This document shows, piece by piece, positions 1 to 9,295 of a stretch of 64,000 nucleotides of DNA (its first letter is position 1; each line of letters opens with the position of its first letter). The stretch comes from Propioniciclava tarda (GTDB taxonomy: Bacteria; Actinomycetota; Actinomycetes; Propionibacteriales; Propionibacteriaceae), in assembly GCF_900182665.1 (NCBI RefSeq), contig NZ_FXTL01000015.1, forward strand, positions 1 to 64,000, written 5' to 3'. Position numbers and translations under genes: made by a program. Below the pieces are notes generated by a model. It searched no databases, had not been told where the DNA came from, and saw only the letters and a program-made list of their open reading frames with translations.

Positions 1-94
1 CTGACTCACCCTCGCCGCTCGACAGCCGCGACGGCGACCCACCCGCCACCCACGACCAACCCGCCGTCAGATAGACGCCTTGTTCAGCAGGCTC

Positions 95-1075
95 CTAGAG
101 AACCGTGCGCACCTCGGGGTAGTGGCAGGCGACGATGTGACCGGGCGCCAGCTCGGTGGCGACGGGCACCTCGGACGCGCAGCGCTCGGTCGCCTTGAAG
201 CAGCGGGTGCGGAAGACGCAACCGGACGGCGGGTTCTGCGGGCTCGGTAGGTCGCCCTTGAGCAGGATGCGCTCCCGGCCGCGGCGCGGCTCGGGTACCG
301 GCACCGCTGACAGCAGCGCCTGCGTATACGGGTGCATCGGGCTCTCGTACAGGGTGTGGCGGTCGGCGACCTCCATGACCTTGCCGAGGTACATCACCAT
401 GACGCGGTCCGAAATATGGCGCACGACAGACAAGTCGTGGGCGATGAAGACGTAGGCGAGGTTTTGCTCGGCCTGGATGTCCTCGAGCAGGTTGATGACC
501 TGGGCCTGGATCGACACGTCCAGGGCGGAGACGGGCTCGTCGCAGACGATCAGCTTCGGCTTGAGGGCGATCGCCCGCGCGACGCCGATGCGCTGCCGCT
601 GGCCGCCCGAGAACTCGTGCGGGTAGCGGTTGTAGTGCTCGGGGTTGAGTCCGACGCGCTCCATCAGCCCCTGCACAGCGGCCTTGACGCCGCCCTCGGG
701 CTTGACGCCTTGGATGTCGAACGGCGCGGCGATGATGGAGCCGACGGGGTGCCGCGGGTTCAGCGACCCGTAGGGATCCTGGAACACCATCTGCGCCTCG
801 CGGCGCAGCCTGCGCAGCTCCTCACCCTTGGACTTGGTGACATCGCGTCCGTTGAACTCGATCCGTCCGGCGGTCGGCTCCAGCAGGCGCAGGATCGTCC
901 GGCCGGCCGTGGACTTGCCGCAGCCGGACTCGCCCACGAGGCCGAGCGTCTCGCCGGCGTCCAGCGAGAAAGAGAGCCCGTCGACGGCCCTGATCGGGTC
1001 GCCCGGGACCTTCACCAGCTTCTGGGTGTGGGTCGGGAAGAACTTCTTGAGGTCAGTGACCGTCAGCAGGCTCAC
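95..1075 (-). CDS. Peptide ABC transporter ATP-binding protein (OppF/DppF type)
   Basis: This 326-residue ATPase would energise uptake of oligopeptides or dipeptides at the inner face of the membrane. The Walker A motif GESGCGKST, the signature [10 protein letters not shown] and the Walker B motif LIVCDEP followed by SALD are all present. The C-terminal oligopeptide/dipeptide extension ([14 protein letters not shown], then a cysteine-rich CVFRTRC patch) marks the OppF side of the OppD/OppF pair. The start is a GTG at 1075 with GGAG six bases upstream, and the stop codon of the preceding oppD-like gene lies inside that ribosome-binding region. It is the last gene of a five-gene minus-strand operon. 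Substrate specificity cannot be read from the ATPase. Confidence 0.93.
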   Translation of the reverse strand: MSLLTVTDLKKFFPTHTQKLVKVPGDPIRAVDGLSFSLDAGETLGLVGESGCGKSTAGRTILRLLEPTAGRIEFNGRDVTKSKGEELRRLRREAQMVFQDPYGSLNPRHPVGSIIAAPFDIQGVKPEGGVKAAVQGLMERVGLNPEHYNRYPHEFSGGQRQRIGVARAIALKPKLIVCDEPVSALDVSIQAQVINLLEDIQAEQNLAYVFIAHDLSVVRHISDRVMVMYLGKVMEVADRHTLYESPMHPYTQALLSAVPVPEPRRGRERILLKGDLPSPQNPPSGCVFRTRCFKATERCASEVPVATELAPGHIVACHYPEVRTVL

Positions 1076-1083
1076 GTCGACTC

Positions 1084-2121
1084 CTACAGCTTCGGGGCGA
1101 TGTCGGACGCGAACGTTTCGGCCCGCTGCGCCACCGGGATGTGGCAGCGCGACAGGTGGCCGAAGTACGACTCCGCGAGCTCCGGAACCACGCTGTCACA
1201 CGGCTGGGACGCCAGCGCACGGAAGGCGCACCGGGGGTGGAACGCGCAGCCGGGCGGGACGTTGATCAGGGACGGCGGGTTGCCGACGACCGGGACGAGG
1301 CGCTCTTGCTTCACCCGATCCAGGCGCGGCATCGAGGTGAGCAGGCCCCAGGTGTAGGGGTGGTCCGGCCAATGGAACGAGTCGTCCACCGTGCCGTATT
1401 CGACGCACTTTCCGCCGTACATGACGAGCACCTGATCGGCGATCTCGGCGACGACGCCCAGGTCGTGGGTGATCATGATGATCGCCGAGCCGAACTCGCG
1501 CTGCAGGCCCCGCATGAGGTCGAGGATCTGCGCTTGCACGGTCACGTCCAGGGCCGTGGTGGGCTCGTCCGCGATCAGGAGTTCGGGGTTGTTGATCAGG
1601 GCCATCGCGATCATCGCGCGCTGGCGCATGCCGCCGGAGAACTCATGGGGGTACTGGTCGACCCGCTTGTTGGGGTTCGGGATGCCGACGCGTCCGAGCA
1701 TCTCGACGACGCTGGTGCGGGCCGCCTTCTTGGACTCCGACGAGTGCACCTGGATCGCCTCAACCAGCTGCTGGCCGATCGTGTAATACGGGTGCATCGC
1801 CGACAGCGGATCCTGGAAGATCATCGCCATCTTGTTGCCGCGCAACTGGCGCAGTTCCTCGTCGGTGAGCTCGGTCAGGTCCTGGCCGTCGAGCCGGATG
1901 TGACCGGTCAGCTTCGCCCGGGTGCCGCGGTGCAGGCCCATGATGGCCAGCGAGGTCACGGACTTGCCGGAGCCGGATTCCCCCACGATCCCGAGCGTCC
2001 GCCCCTTCTGGAGCGTGAAGCTCACGCCGTCGACCGCACGCACGAGCCCGTCGTCGGTCGGGAAGTGGACCGACAGATTGTCGACTTCGAGAAAGGCTTT
2101 GGACGCCGTCGCCGGGCTCAT
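1084..2121 (-). CDS. Peptide ABC transporter ATP-binding protein (OppD/DppD type)
   Basis: This 345-residue ATPase partners the OppF-like protein encoded directly downstream. It has Walker [10 protein letters not shown], signature [10 protein letters not shown], Walker [13 protein letters not shown] and the family C-terminal segment [14 protein letters not shown] chose the ATG at 2121 (MSPATASK) because it overlaps the stop of the upstream permease gene in an ATGA arrangement, implying translational coupling. The open frame continues far upstream but there it runs through the permease gene in another frame. The substrate is probably peptide; nickel is possible for this family but less likely beside a family 5 binding protein of this length. 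Confidence 0.93.
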   Translation of the reverse strand: MSPATASKAFLEVDNLSVHFPTDDGLVRAVDGVSFTLQKGRTLGIVGESGSGKSVTSLAIMGLHRGTRAKLTGHIRLDGQDLTELTDEELRQLRGNKMAMIFQDPLSAMHPYYTIGQQLVEAIQVHSSESKKAARTSVVEMLGRVGIPNPNKRVDQYPHEFSGGMRQRAMIAMALINNPELLIADEPTTALDVTVQAQILDLMRGLQREFGSAIIMITHDLGVVAEIADQVLVMYGGKCVEYGTVDDSFHWPDHPYTWGLLTSMPRLDRVKQERLVPVVGNPPSLINVPPGCAFHPRCAFRALASQPCDSVVPELAESYFGHLSRCHIPVAQRAETFASDIAPKL

Positions 2122-3134
2122 GCGCCCACCTTCACTCGCGGGTCGATGAAGCCGTACAGGATGTCGACGACCAAGTTGGCCATGACGACGAACGTGGCGA
2201 CGATGAGCACCATCGCGACGATGGTCGGCAGGTCCATGGTCGTGACCGAGTTGACCGCCAGGAAGCCCAGGCCGTGCATGGAGAAGACGCTTTCGGTGAT
2301 GATCGCGCCGCCCAGCAGGCCGCCCAGATCCAGGCCGGCAGCGGTCACGATCGGGGTCAGCGAGGCGCGCAGGCCGTGGCGGAGGATGACCCGCCACTTG
2401 CCGGCGCCCTTGGCGCGAGCGGTCCGGATGAAGTCCTCGCTCATCGTCTCGATCATGTAGGCGCGGGTGAGGCGCATGTAGCTGGCGGCGAAGATGCAGG
2501 CCAGGGTGATCCAGGGCAGGATCAGGTTGATCGCCCAGTCGAACGGGTTCGGGAGGAACGGCTTGAAACTCGGCACCGGCACGACCCCCCATTGGATCGC
2601 GACGAACGTCAACAAGATCAGGCCGATGAAGAACGTGGGCAGCGAGTAGCCGATGAGGCCCAGGCCGACGACCAGGCGGTCCGGCCATTTACCTCGGTTG
2701 AGCGCGGCGATGATGCCGCCGCTCACCCCGACCAGCATCCAGAGCACGAAGGCGCCGAGGGCGATCGAGATCGAGACGGGCCAGGCCTCGCTGACCATTT
2801 CGTTGATGGTGCGGCTCTGCAGCGGCGAGTAGCCGAGGCACGGCGCTGGGCAGTGCACGACCTGCTCCGGATGCGCGGCGCGGAGCTCCGCGTTATCAGG
2901 GAAGTCGCGGCCTGTTGCGAGCCCCTGGACGAATTTGGCGTACTGGACGGGGACGGGCTGGTCGTAGCCCAGGGACTTCCGGTTCCCCTCCAGGATGGTC
3001 GGAGTGCAGTTCTTACCGCAGGTGTACCTGGCCGGGTCGATCGGCACCGCAAAGAAGATGGCGAACGTCGTGGCCGAAATGAGCAGGAGCATGACGACCA
3101 TCTGGCCGAGCCGCCTGAGGATGTAGTAGAACAC
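2118..3134 (-). CDS. Peptide ABC transporter permease (OppB/DppB type)
   Basis: This 338-residue inner-membrane permease begins with a transmembrane helix (FYYILRRLGQMVVMLLL), followed by an external loop of about 100 residues and the BPD_transp_1 helices. The C-terminal half carries the EAA-type cytoplasmic loop (EDFIRTARAKGAGKWRVILRH) that docks on the ATPase, and the protein ends in [12 protein letters not shown], typical of DppB. The start is taken as GTG at 3134 because AAGGAG lies about six bases upstream; the longer frame to 3218 has a proline/threonine-rich leader with no homology to the family. The external loop contains paired cysteines (YTCGKNC), which could form a disulphide. Confidence 0.92.
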   Translation of the reverse strand: MFYYILRRLGQMVVMLLLISATTFAIFFAVPIDPARYTCGKNCTPTILEGNRKSLGYDQPVPVQYAKFVQGLATGRDFPDNAELRAAHPEQVVHCPAPCLGYSPLQSRTINEMVSEAWPVSISIALGAFVLWMLVGVSGGIIAALNRGKWPDRLVVGLGLIGYSLPTFFIGLILLTFVAIQWGVVPVPSFKPFLPNPFDWAINLILPWITLACIFAASYMRLTRAYMIETMSEDFIRTARAKGAGKWRVILRHGLRASLTPIVTAAGLDLGGLLGGAIITESVFSMHGLGFLAVNSVTTMDLPTIVAMVLIVATFVVMANLVVDILYGFIDPRVKVGA

Positions 3135-3228
3135 GCTTCTCCTTGGGTCGATCACCAAAGATGTCGGCCCGCCGCTACGGGTGGTGGTGGGTGGGGCGGC
3201 GCCGTCAGCGCACCCCACCCACCTCAGA

Positions 3229-4986
3229 TCACTTCTTGACCCAGGCGGTCGCCACGTCGTAGTAACCGGTGAAGGTCAGGTTGACGTAGGCGTCCTGGAC
3301 ATTGCTGCCCTTGGCAAAGACGAACTTGTCGACGATCAGGGGGATCGCCGCGTAGTGCTTCGTCGTCAACTGGACGTCGAGATCGCCCCAGGCCTTCTCA
3401 CGCACGGTGCCGTCGGCGATCGCGTTCGTCGCGTCGATGGCGGCGTTGAACTCCTTGTTGTCGAAGTAGCCGTAGTCCTGGCCGGGTCCGCCCGCAGTGA
3501 TGTTCACGCGCGAGTCGAACAACGGCGCAATGACGGTGGACGCCGACGGGTAGTCAGCACCCCAGCCAGCCCAGTACGCGTCGTACTTGGACGCGGAGTC
3601 GGGCGACTGCAGCGTGCCGTAGTACTGCTTGGCCGGGATGCCGACCAACTGGGTGTCGAAGCCCGCGGCGTCCCACCCGAGCTTGAGGCCCGCGAACGCC
3701 TTGTCGAGCGTGTCGTTCTTGCGGTAGGTGACGGTGATCTTGACGGGCAAGGTCATGCCAGCCTGCTGCAACAGCGCCTTGGCCGCGGCCGGATCGCCCT
3801 TCTCGCCCGCGGGAAGCGGGGTGTTCGGGAAGGCCGGGAGTGCCGGGTTGATCATCGAGTTGGTGGGCTGAGCCAGCTCCTTGCCGCCGGCGGCGGTGAC
3901 GTAGGCAGCGCGATCGGTCGCGAGGGCGAGAGCCTTGCGAGCCATCTCGTTGCTGAACACCTTGGACTTGTAGTTCGGCACCAGGTAGCGGGTGTACGGC
4001 GAGGGGACGGCCACGTAGCGGCCGGCAGCGCCGCCCTGGATGTTGGCCAGAGCCGTCGACGGAGCGTTGTCCGGGAACGCGATCGCGTTCTGGTCATCGC
4101 CCTTGTTGGCGATGAGGCGCTCGTAGAGGGTCTCAGCGGTCAGCGACTCGTCGATGGTGATCTGGTCCGGGTAGGCCTTGCGGATGTCGTCCGTCTTGGG
4201 ATCCCACTGATCGTTGCGAACGAAGGTGCCGCCCTTGTTCTGCTCCCACGTGCCCTGCAGCTTGTAGGGGCCGTTGGAGAAGATCTGGTAGTTGGACTTG
4301 TCGCCCAGGTCCTTGTCGGCGCGGAAGGCGCCGAAGGCGGTCATCGTCACGGTGTTGTTGAAGTCACCCACGGGCTGCTTGAGCTTGAAGGTGATGGTGT
4401 TGCCTGAGCACGTGACGGCCTTGTCGTACAGGTCCTGGCCGGTCTTCTTGTAGGGGCCGGCGTACTGCGACGAGCCGTCCGCGTTGGTCGGGATGTCGAT
4501 GAAGCCGATCGCGTAGTTCGGGCCGCCGGTGATGACGTCGACCGCGTAGGTGCGCGAGATGCCGTACTTAAAGTCGTCGCAGGTGACGGCCTTGCCGTCC
4601 TCCCACTTGAGGCCGTCCTTGAGGGTGAAGGCCCAGGTCTTGCCGCCGTCGGACGCCTTGCCGGTGTCGGTCGCGGCGTCCGCCACGAGCTTGGCCTGCT
4701 CGGTGTCGGACTTGACGGTGCCCCACGTGGTCAAGGTGCGGGCGAAGAGACGGTTGCCGAGCTCGATCTGAGCGCCGACGTAGGTGCGCTGGGGATCCCA
4801 GTGCTCGGTCTGGGTGCCGCTCAGCAGGCGCAGCGTGCCGCCCTTGACGGGCGTCCCGGCAGCTGCCCCACTGGACGCCGCAGGCGTCCCGGACGCGCCC
4901 GGGCTCGTCGCCGAGCCGCACGCGCTGACTGTGAGGGCTAGGCCAAGACCTGTCGCCACGACGGCGACGAGCTTGGTGTTCTTCAT
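3229..4986 (-). CDS. Peptide ABC transporter substrate-binding lipoprotein (SBP family 5)
   Basis: This is a 585-residue lipoprotein. Residues 1-23 form a signal peptide ending in the lipobox LTVSAC, so the mature protein should be anchored at Cys23. A serine/alanine-rich linker follows, then the family 5 fold (GGTLRLLSGTQTEHWDPQ; later GLKWEDGKAVTCDDFKYG), typical of OppA/DppA and related proteins. It would capture peptides for the permeases encoded on either side. It sits between the two permease genes, an unusual position because the binding protein is more often first or last. The ATG at 4986 is preceded by a purine-rich AAGGAGAG. Confidence 0.93.
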   Translation of the reverse strand: MKNTKLVAVVATGLGLALTVSACGSATSPGASGTPAASSGAAAGTPVKGGTLRLLSGTQTEHWDPQRTYVGAQIELGNRLFARTLTTWGTVKSDTEQAKLVADAATDTGKASDGGKTWAFTLKDGLKWEDGKAVTCDDFKYGISRTYAVDVITGGPNYAIGFIDIPTNADGSSQYAGPYKKTGQDLYDKAVTCSGNTITFKLKQPVGDFNNTVTMTAFGAFRADKDLGDKSNYQIFSNGPYKLQGTWEQNKGGTFVRNDQWDPKTDDIRKAYPDQITIDESLTAETLYERLIANKGDDQNAIAFPDNAPSTALANIQGGAAGRYVAVPSPYTRYLVPNYKSKVFSNEMARKALALATDRAAYVTAAGGKELAQPTNSMINPALPAFPNTPLPAGEKGDPAAAKALLQQAGMTLPVKITVTYRKNDTLDKAFAGLKLGWDAAGFDTQLVGIPAKQYYGTLQSPDSASKYDAYWAGWGADYPSASTVIAPLFDSRVNITAGGPGQDYGYFDNKEFNAAIDATNAIADGTVREKAWGDLDVQLTTKHYAAIPLIVDKFVFAKGSNVQDAYVNLTFTGYYDVATAWVKK

Positions 4987-5034
4987 GTGGGGCTCTCCTT
5001 CTTGCGGTTGGTTGGGTGGTGGATAGGTCGTGGA

Positions 5035-6045
5035 TTACTGCCGGTCGGCCTTCGGATCCAGCGCATCGCGCAGACCGTCGCCGACAAGGTTGAACGAGAG
5101 GACCACGATGAACAGCGTGAGCCCCGGGAACATGAAGTACGCCGGGTCGGCCCGCGCGTAGTGCACCGAGTCGTTCAGGATGGAGCCGAACGACGGGGTG
5201 GGCGACTGGATGCCAACACCCAGGAAGCCGAGCGCCGCCTCCGTGGCGATGTTCTGCGGAAGCACCATGGTGGTGTACACGAGGATCGGCGCCCACAGGT
5301 GGGGCAGCAGCTCCTTGAAGTAGATGCGGCCCCGACGCGCGCCCAGCGACTGCGCCGCCTCGATGAACTCACGCTGCTTCAGCGACAGCACCTGGCCGCG
5401 GATGATGCGGGCGAAGTAGGGCCACCCGAAGAAGCCCATCACGCAGATCATGAAGGCCATGGACGCCGGCGTCCGGGGTGCACCGGTGGCCGCCTGGATG
5501 ATGTCGATCACGATGGTGGACAGCGCGATGAGCATCAGCGTCTGCGGGAAGCTGAGGACGAAGTCGATCACCCGGGACAGCAGCGCGTCGACACGACCGC
5601 CGGCGGCGCCGGAGACGATGCCCAAGACGGTGCCAACCACGACCGAGATCATGACGGCCAGCGTCGCGACCACGAGCGAGACGGTGAGTCCGGCGATGAC
5701 GCGCGAGAACACATCCCAGCCGGTCGCGGGCACGACGCCCATCCAGTGCTGTGGCGACACTCCGCCGAACGGCCCGATCGGCATGGAGCCCCAGCCGCCC
5801 AGCAGTTCAGGGTGCGGCGTCTGGGGGTCGATCAGCTTGGCCGCCTCCAGCAGTGGCGCGGCGAGCGCCAGCACCACGAAGAAGATCGCCACGAAGAAGG
5901 CCACCATCGTGACCCGGTCCTTGAGCAGGCGACGGAGCGCGAGGCGTCCGGGCGAAAGTCCCTGGATCGCGCGAACGGAGTCGGTCGGCGCAGCGGGGGC
6001 CATGGGATCGTCTGTTCCCGCGGAATAGCCCAGACCAGTCGTCAC
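5035..6045 (-). CDS. Peptide ABC transporter permease (OppC/DppC type)
   Basis: This 336-residue permease forms the heterodimer with the OppB-like protein. It has the N-terminal OppC segment (LALRRLLKDRVTMVAFF), periplasmic loop, five C-terminal helices, the EAA loop (REFIEAAQSLGARRGRIYFKE) and the end LVGDGLRDALDPKADRQ diagnostic of DppC. I selected GTG at 6045 because GGGGAG lies six bases upstream; an ATG at 6003 is an alternative. The longer open frame to 6261 is rich in arginine and runs into the upstream terminator, so it is unlikely to be translated. It is the first gene of the 6045-95 operon. Confidence 0.92.
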   Translation of the reverse strand: MTTGLGYSAGTDDPMAPAAPTDSVRAIQGLSPGRLALRRLLKDRVTMVAFFVAIFFVVLALAAPLLEAAKLIDPQTPHPELLGGWGSMPIGPFGGVSPQHWMGVVPATGWDVFSRVIAGLTVSLVVATLAVMISVVVGTVLGIVSGAAGGRVDALLSRVIDFVLSFPQTLMLIALSTIVIDIIQAATGAPRTPASMAFMICVMGFFGWPYFARIIRGQVLSLKQREFIEAAQSLGARRGRIYFKELLPHLWAPILVYTTMVLPQNIATEAALGFLGVGIQSPTPSFGSILNDSVHYARADPAYFMFPGLTLFIVVLSFNLVGDGLRDALDPKADRQ

Positions 6046-6144
6046 GGCCGCTCCCCTCTGGTCCCTAGAAGCACACACGGCCTCGGCGGGCTCACTATAG
6101 AGGCGCGGATACACCCCTGCGAAGACCTTTGCCGCATCATTGTT

Positions 6145-6171
6145 CGAACGACTCTGAAACAAGCGTGAAAT
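6145..6171. promoter_or_regulatory. Possible GlnR/PhoP-like direct repeats upstream of the peptide-importer operon
   Basis: Three five-base units (CGAAC, GAAAC, GAAAT) repeat every 11 bases about 100-125 bases upstream of the operon's first gene. The middle unit and its next five bases match the glnA1 operator at 14541-14550. The periodicity suits OmpR-family regulators, but the outer units are weak matches. Confidence 0.25.
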
Positions 6172-6215
6172 TCTCCGCCCTAGCCGGCTCAACGTCAAGC
6201 GCAACTGACGGCGAA

Positions 6216-6256
6216 GACGCCGTGGGCGACGTTTCGGCAACGTCGCCCACGGCGTC
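6216..6256 (-). terminator. Perfect 18-bp inverted repeat, likely transcription terminator
   Basis: GACGCCGTGGGCGACGTT (6216-6233) pairs perfectly with 6239-6256 across a five-base loop. It lies ten bases downstream of the stop of the fused ATPase gene and separates the two peptide-importer operons. No clear U-tract follows, as is common in GC-rich actinobacteria. Confidence 0.75.
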
Positions 6257-6266
6257 CACACGGCTC

Positions 6267-8084
6267 TCAGCTGACGATGTGCTCGCGCTCGATGATGGCG
6301 TCGCGGAGCTCGCGTCGCCGCCTCTGGTTGTCAGGATCAGGCACCGGGACGGCCGACAGAAGCCGCTGGGTGTAGGGGTGCTGCGGGTACGTGACGATGT
6401 CGCTCGTCGCCCCCACCTCGACCAACTTTCCGTGAGTCATGACCGCGATCTTGGACGACACCATTTCAACAACGGCCAGGTCGTGGCTGATGAAGAGACA
6501 GGCGAAGCCGTACTGCTCCTGCAGGTTGGAAAAGAGCTTCAGCACCCGCGCCTGGACCGACACGTCCAGGGCGGACGTCGGCTCGTCGGCCACCAAGAGC
6601 TTCGGGTTCAGGGCCAACGCTCGGGCGACGCCGATGCGCTGCTTCTGACCACCCGACAGCTCGTGCGGGTACCGGTTGCGGTACGACCGGGGCAGCTCCA
6701 CGGAGTCCAGAAGATCCTCGACGCGCTTGCTCAGCGCCTCGCCCTTCAGCCCCTCGTGAAGGAGGATCGGCTCGCCGATGGACTCTCCGATCGGCAGGCG
6801 GGGGTTGAGCGAGCTGCCCGGGTCCTGGAAGACCATGCCGACGGTCCTCCGGAAGGGCTTCAGCTCCTGGTTGTTCGCACCCGTGATGTCGATGCCGCAG
6901 ACCGTGATCTTGCCCGCCGACACCGGCAGGAGCGCGACCGCTGCGCGTCCGATGGTGGTCTTGCCCGAACCGGACTCCCCCACCAGGCCCATCACCTCGC
7001 CCGGGTTGAGGCGGAGGTTGATGCCCTCGGCGGCACGGAACGCCGGCCGACGTCCCTGCTTCGGATACGTGATGTCGACGTTTTCGAGCAGCAGGGCCGG
7101 GACGACCGACGGATCGTCGGCCGGCTCCAGCGCCAGGAACTCGCGATCCTTGACGACCAGGGCGTCGCTTCGTCCGTCCTCGATCCGGGTCTCGCCCAGG
7201 TGCGGCACAGCGGCCAGCAGCGCCTTGGTGTACGGATGCTGCGGGCGGTAGAAGACGTCAGCTGCGGTTCCGTGCTCGACGACCCTGCCGTCCTTCATGA
7301 CGATGATCCGGTCGGCCATGTCGGCCACCACGCCCATGGAGTGCGTGATCAGGATGATGCCGGCGTTGACGCGCGTCCGGAGTTCGCGCATCAGCTTCAG
7401 GATCTCGGCCTGAACCGTGACGTCCAGGGCCGTGGTCGGCTCGTCCGCGATGAGCAGCTTCGGATCGCAGGCCAGCGCCTGGGCGATCATGATGCGCTGC
7501 CGCTGACCGCCCGAGAGCTGGTGCGGGAACTTGTTGAAGCTGTCCTCCGGATCGGGGATCTCGACCAGACGCATCAACTCGATGGCCCGGACCTTGGCGT
7601 CCGAGGGGTTCATCAGGAAGTGCGTGCGCAGCGTCTCGACGATCTGGAAGCCCACCGTGTAGACGGGGTTCAGCGCCGTCATCGGCTCCTGGAAGATGAC
7701 CGAGATCTCGTTGCCGCGGATCTCCCGCAGCTCGCTCTGCGGCATCCCCACGAGCTCGGTGCCCTTGAGCTTGGCCGAGCCGGTGGTGCGTCCGTTCTTG
7801 GGCAGCAGGCCGATCAGGCTCATCGACGACTGGGTCTTGCCCGAGCCGGACTCACCCACGATGGCCAGGACCTCGCCGGCCTTGAGGTCATAGTCGAGGC
7901 CCTCGGCCGCGGTGAACCAGGAGTCGTTGACCCAGAAGTTCACCGTGAGATCGCGCACCTCCAAGATGACGTCGCCTTGCTTGACCTCGGCGCCGGTGCT
8001 TCGGGAGAGACGCTGGAAGCTGTCGAGGGCGACCTTGGGTGCCGGAGCCGCCGCGCGCTTCGGTGCGGGGGTGGTGGTGCTCAC
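6267..8084 (-). CDS. Fused double ATP-binding protein of a peptide ABC transporter
   Basis: At 605 residues this protein carries two complete ABC ATPase domains, equivalent to DppD and DppF joined in one chain (GsiA/YejF-like). Domain 1 (about residues 40-290) has [19 protein letters not shown] and [12 protein letters not shown]. Domain 2 (about 325-580) has GESGSGKTT, LSGGQKQRIG and LLVADEPTSALD. The oligopeptide C-terminal segment (HPYTKALLAAVPHL, then [14 protein letters not shown]) follows each domain. The start is a GTG at 8084 with GGAGG upstream, overlapping the permease stop in a GTGA coupling. It ends the second peptide-importer operon, just before a strong hairpin. Confidence 0.94.
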   Translation of the reverse strand: MSTTTPAPKRAAAPAPKVALDSFQRLSRSTGAEVKQGDVILEVRDLTVNFWVNDSWFTAAEGLDYDLKAGEVLAIVGESGSGKTQSSMSLIGLLPKNGRTTGSAKLKGTELVGMPQSELREIRGNEISVIFQEPMTALNPVYTVGFQIVETLRTHFLMNPSDAKVRAIELMRLVEIPDPEDSFNKFPHQLSGGQRQRIMIAQALACDPKLLIADEPTTALDVTVQAEILKLMRELRTRVNAGIILITHSMGVVADMADRIIVMKDGRVVEHGTAADVFYRPQHPYTKALLAAVPHLGETRIEDGRSDALVVKDREFLALEPADDPSVVPALLLENVDITYPKQGRRPAFRAAEGINLRLNPGEVMGLVGESGSGKTTIGRAAVALLPVSAGKITVCGIDITGANNQELKPFRRTVGMVFQDPGSSLNPRLPIGESIGEPILLHEGLKGEALSKRVEDLLDSVELPRSYRNRYPHELSGGQKQRIGVARALALNPKLLVADEPTSALDVSVQARVLKLFSNLQEQYGFACLFISHDLAVVEMVSSKIAVMTHGKLVEVGATSDIVTYPQHPYTQRLLSAVPVPDPDNQRRRRELRDAIIEREHIVS

Positions 8085-9295
8085 TTCGCCTCCTGAATCG
8101 CCGCGGCGGGATTGGCTGCCGCAAGTTCACGTGCTGCCTTCTTCATCGCCCGATCCGACGGGATCTTGCGCGTCCGAGGATCGAAGGCGTCCCGCAGTCC
8201 GTCGCCGATGAAGTTGACGCTCAGCGCGATCAGGATGATGAACAGACCGGGCCACCAGAACAGCCACGGACGCGTCGCGAACGCACCCTGGTTGTCGGCG
8301 ATCAGCAGGCCCAGCGACACGTTCGGCGGCTTGATGCCGAAGTTGAGGAACGACAGCGCCGCTTCGAGGGTCACCGCGACCGACATCAGCAGCGTGACGT
8401 TCACGATGATGACGCCCATCGCGTTCGGCAGCATGTGCTTGGTGATGATGCGCCAGTCACTGGCCCCCGCCACCCGGGCCGAGTCGACGAACTCGCGCTC
8501 GCGCAGCGACAAGAACTCGCTTCGCGTGAGGCGGGCCAGGCCCGTCCACAAGATCATGCCCAACACGACCGCGAGCAGCAGGGGCATGTTCGCCTTGAGC
8601 GCCTCGCGCTGGGCGGCCGTGGCGTCCAGCTTGATGGGGATGACGTCCAGGAGGCGTCCGAGGACGGCGCCCAGGATGAGCACCGGCAGGGTGATGATCA
8701 GGTCGGTGAACCGCATCAGGACCATGTCGATCTTGCCGCGGTAGTAGCCGGAGATCGAGCCGATCGTCACGCCGATGATCATCGCCGTGAGGCCGAGCAC
8801 GAGCATGACGAACAGCGACGTCTGGACGCCGCTCATGACGAGGGCGAAGTAGTCGGAGCCGATGCTGTCCTGGCCGAACGGGTGGTCGCCAATCGCGAAC
8901 CCGCCACCCGCGAACGGGAGCCGCAGCGACGGCTCGCCGCCGTTGACCATGTCGCCGCTTCGGGTGTGGTCCTGGTACTTCCAGAGGCCCCGAATCGGCC
9001 CCAGGCCCATGGTCAGGACCGACATCAACGTGATGGCTGACAAGGTGATCAGACCGAACAAGGCTCCGCGGTGCCTCAGGAAGCGGGCCCGGACGATCTG
9101 GCCCTGCGAGAGACCCTCGGTCTCCTTGGCCTGGCCGACGCCCTCGCCGCGACCCGTCGCTCCGTCGGCCGTCAAAGCGGCGTCGACGGGGGCGAGGTCG
9201 GAGGCGATATTGGGGTCGGACGCGGTTGCCGCCTGCTCTGCCTGGGGGCCCTGGGCGGCGCCGCCCCGCACGGGGCTGTCGTCGTAGTTGGTCAT
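8081..9295 (-). CDS. Peptide ABC transporter permease (DppC type) with long N-terminal tail
   Basis: This 404-residue permease has the DppC architecture: N-terminal helix after GQIVRARFLRHRGALFGL, a periplasmic loop, four to five C-terminal helices, the EAA loop (REFVDSARVAGASDWRIITKH) and the terminal FIGDGLRDAFDPR motif. Two hydrophilic extensions make it longer than usual: about 75 residues before the first helix and about 30 alanine/lysine-rich residues after the DPR motif. The ATG at 9295 overlaps the stop of the upstream permease gene (ATGA), so the permeases and ATPase form one coupled operon. Confidence 0.92.
   Translation of the reverse strand: MTNYDDSPVRGGAAQGPQAEQAATASDPNIASDLAPVDAALTADGATGRGEGVGQAKETEGLSQGQIVRARFLRHRGALFGLITLSAITLMSVLTMGLGPIRGLWKYQDHTRSGDMVNGGEPSLRLPFAGGGFAIGDHPFGQDSIGSDYFALVMSGVQTSLFVMLVLGLTAMIIGVTIGSISGYYRGKIDMVLMRFTDLIITLPVLILGAVLGRLLDVIPIKLDATAAQREALKANMPLLLAVVLGMILWTGLARLTRSEFLSLREREFVDSARVAGASDWRIITKHMLPNAMGVIIVNVTLLMSVAVTLEAALSFLNFGIKPPNVSLGLLIADNQGAFATRPWLFWWPGLFIILIALSVNFIGDGLRDAFDPRTRKIPSDRAMKKAARELAAANPAAAIQEAK

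Noticed and set aside
332-1357. Long plus-strand open frame opposite the OppF gene
   Set aside because: Antisense shadow of a GC-rich coding region; composition rich in Arg, Asp and Val with no domain, no ribosome-binding site.
1084-2688. Extended N-terminus for the OppD-like gene
   Set aside because: The first 190 codons overlap the permease gene in another frame; the ATG at 2121 is coupled and matches the family.
6129-8096. 655-codon plus-strand open frame opposite the fused ATPase
   Set aside because: Mirror frame of a clear double ABC ATPase; peptide composition is typical of antisense frames and no family is recognised.
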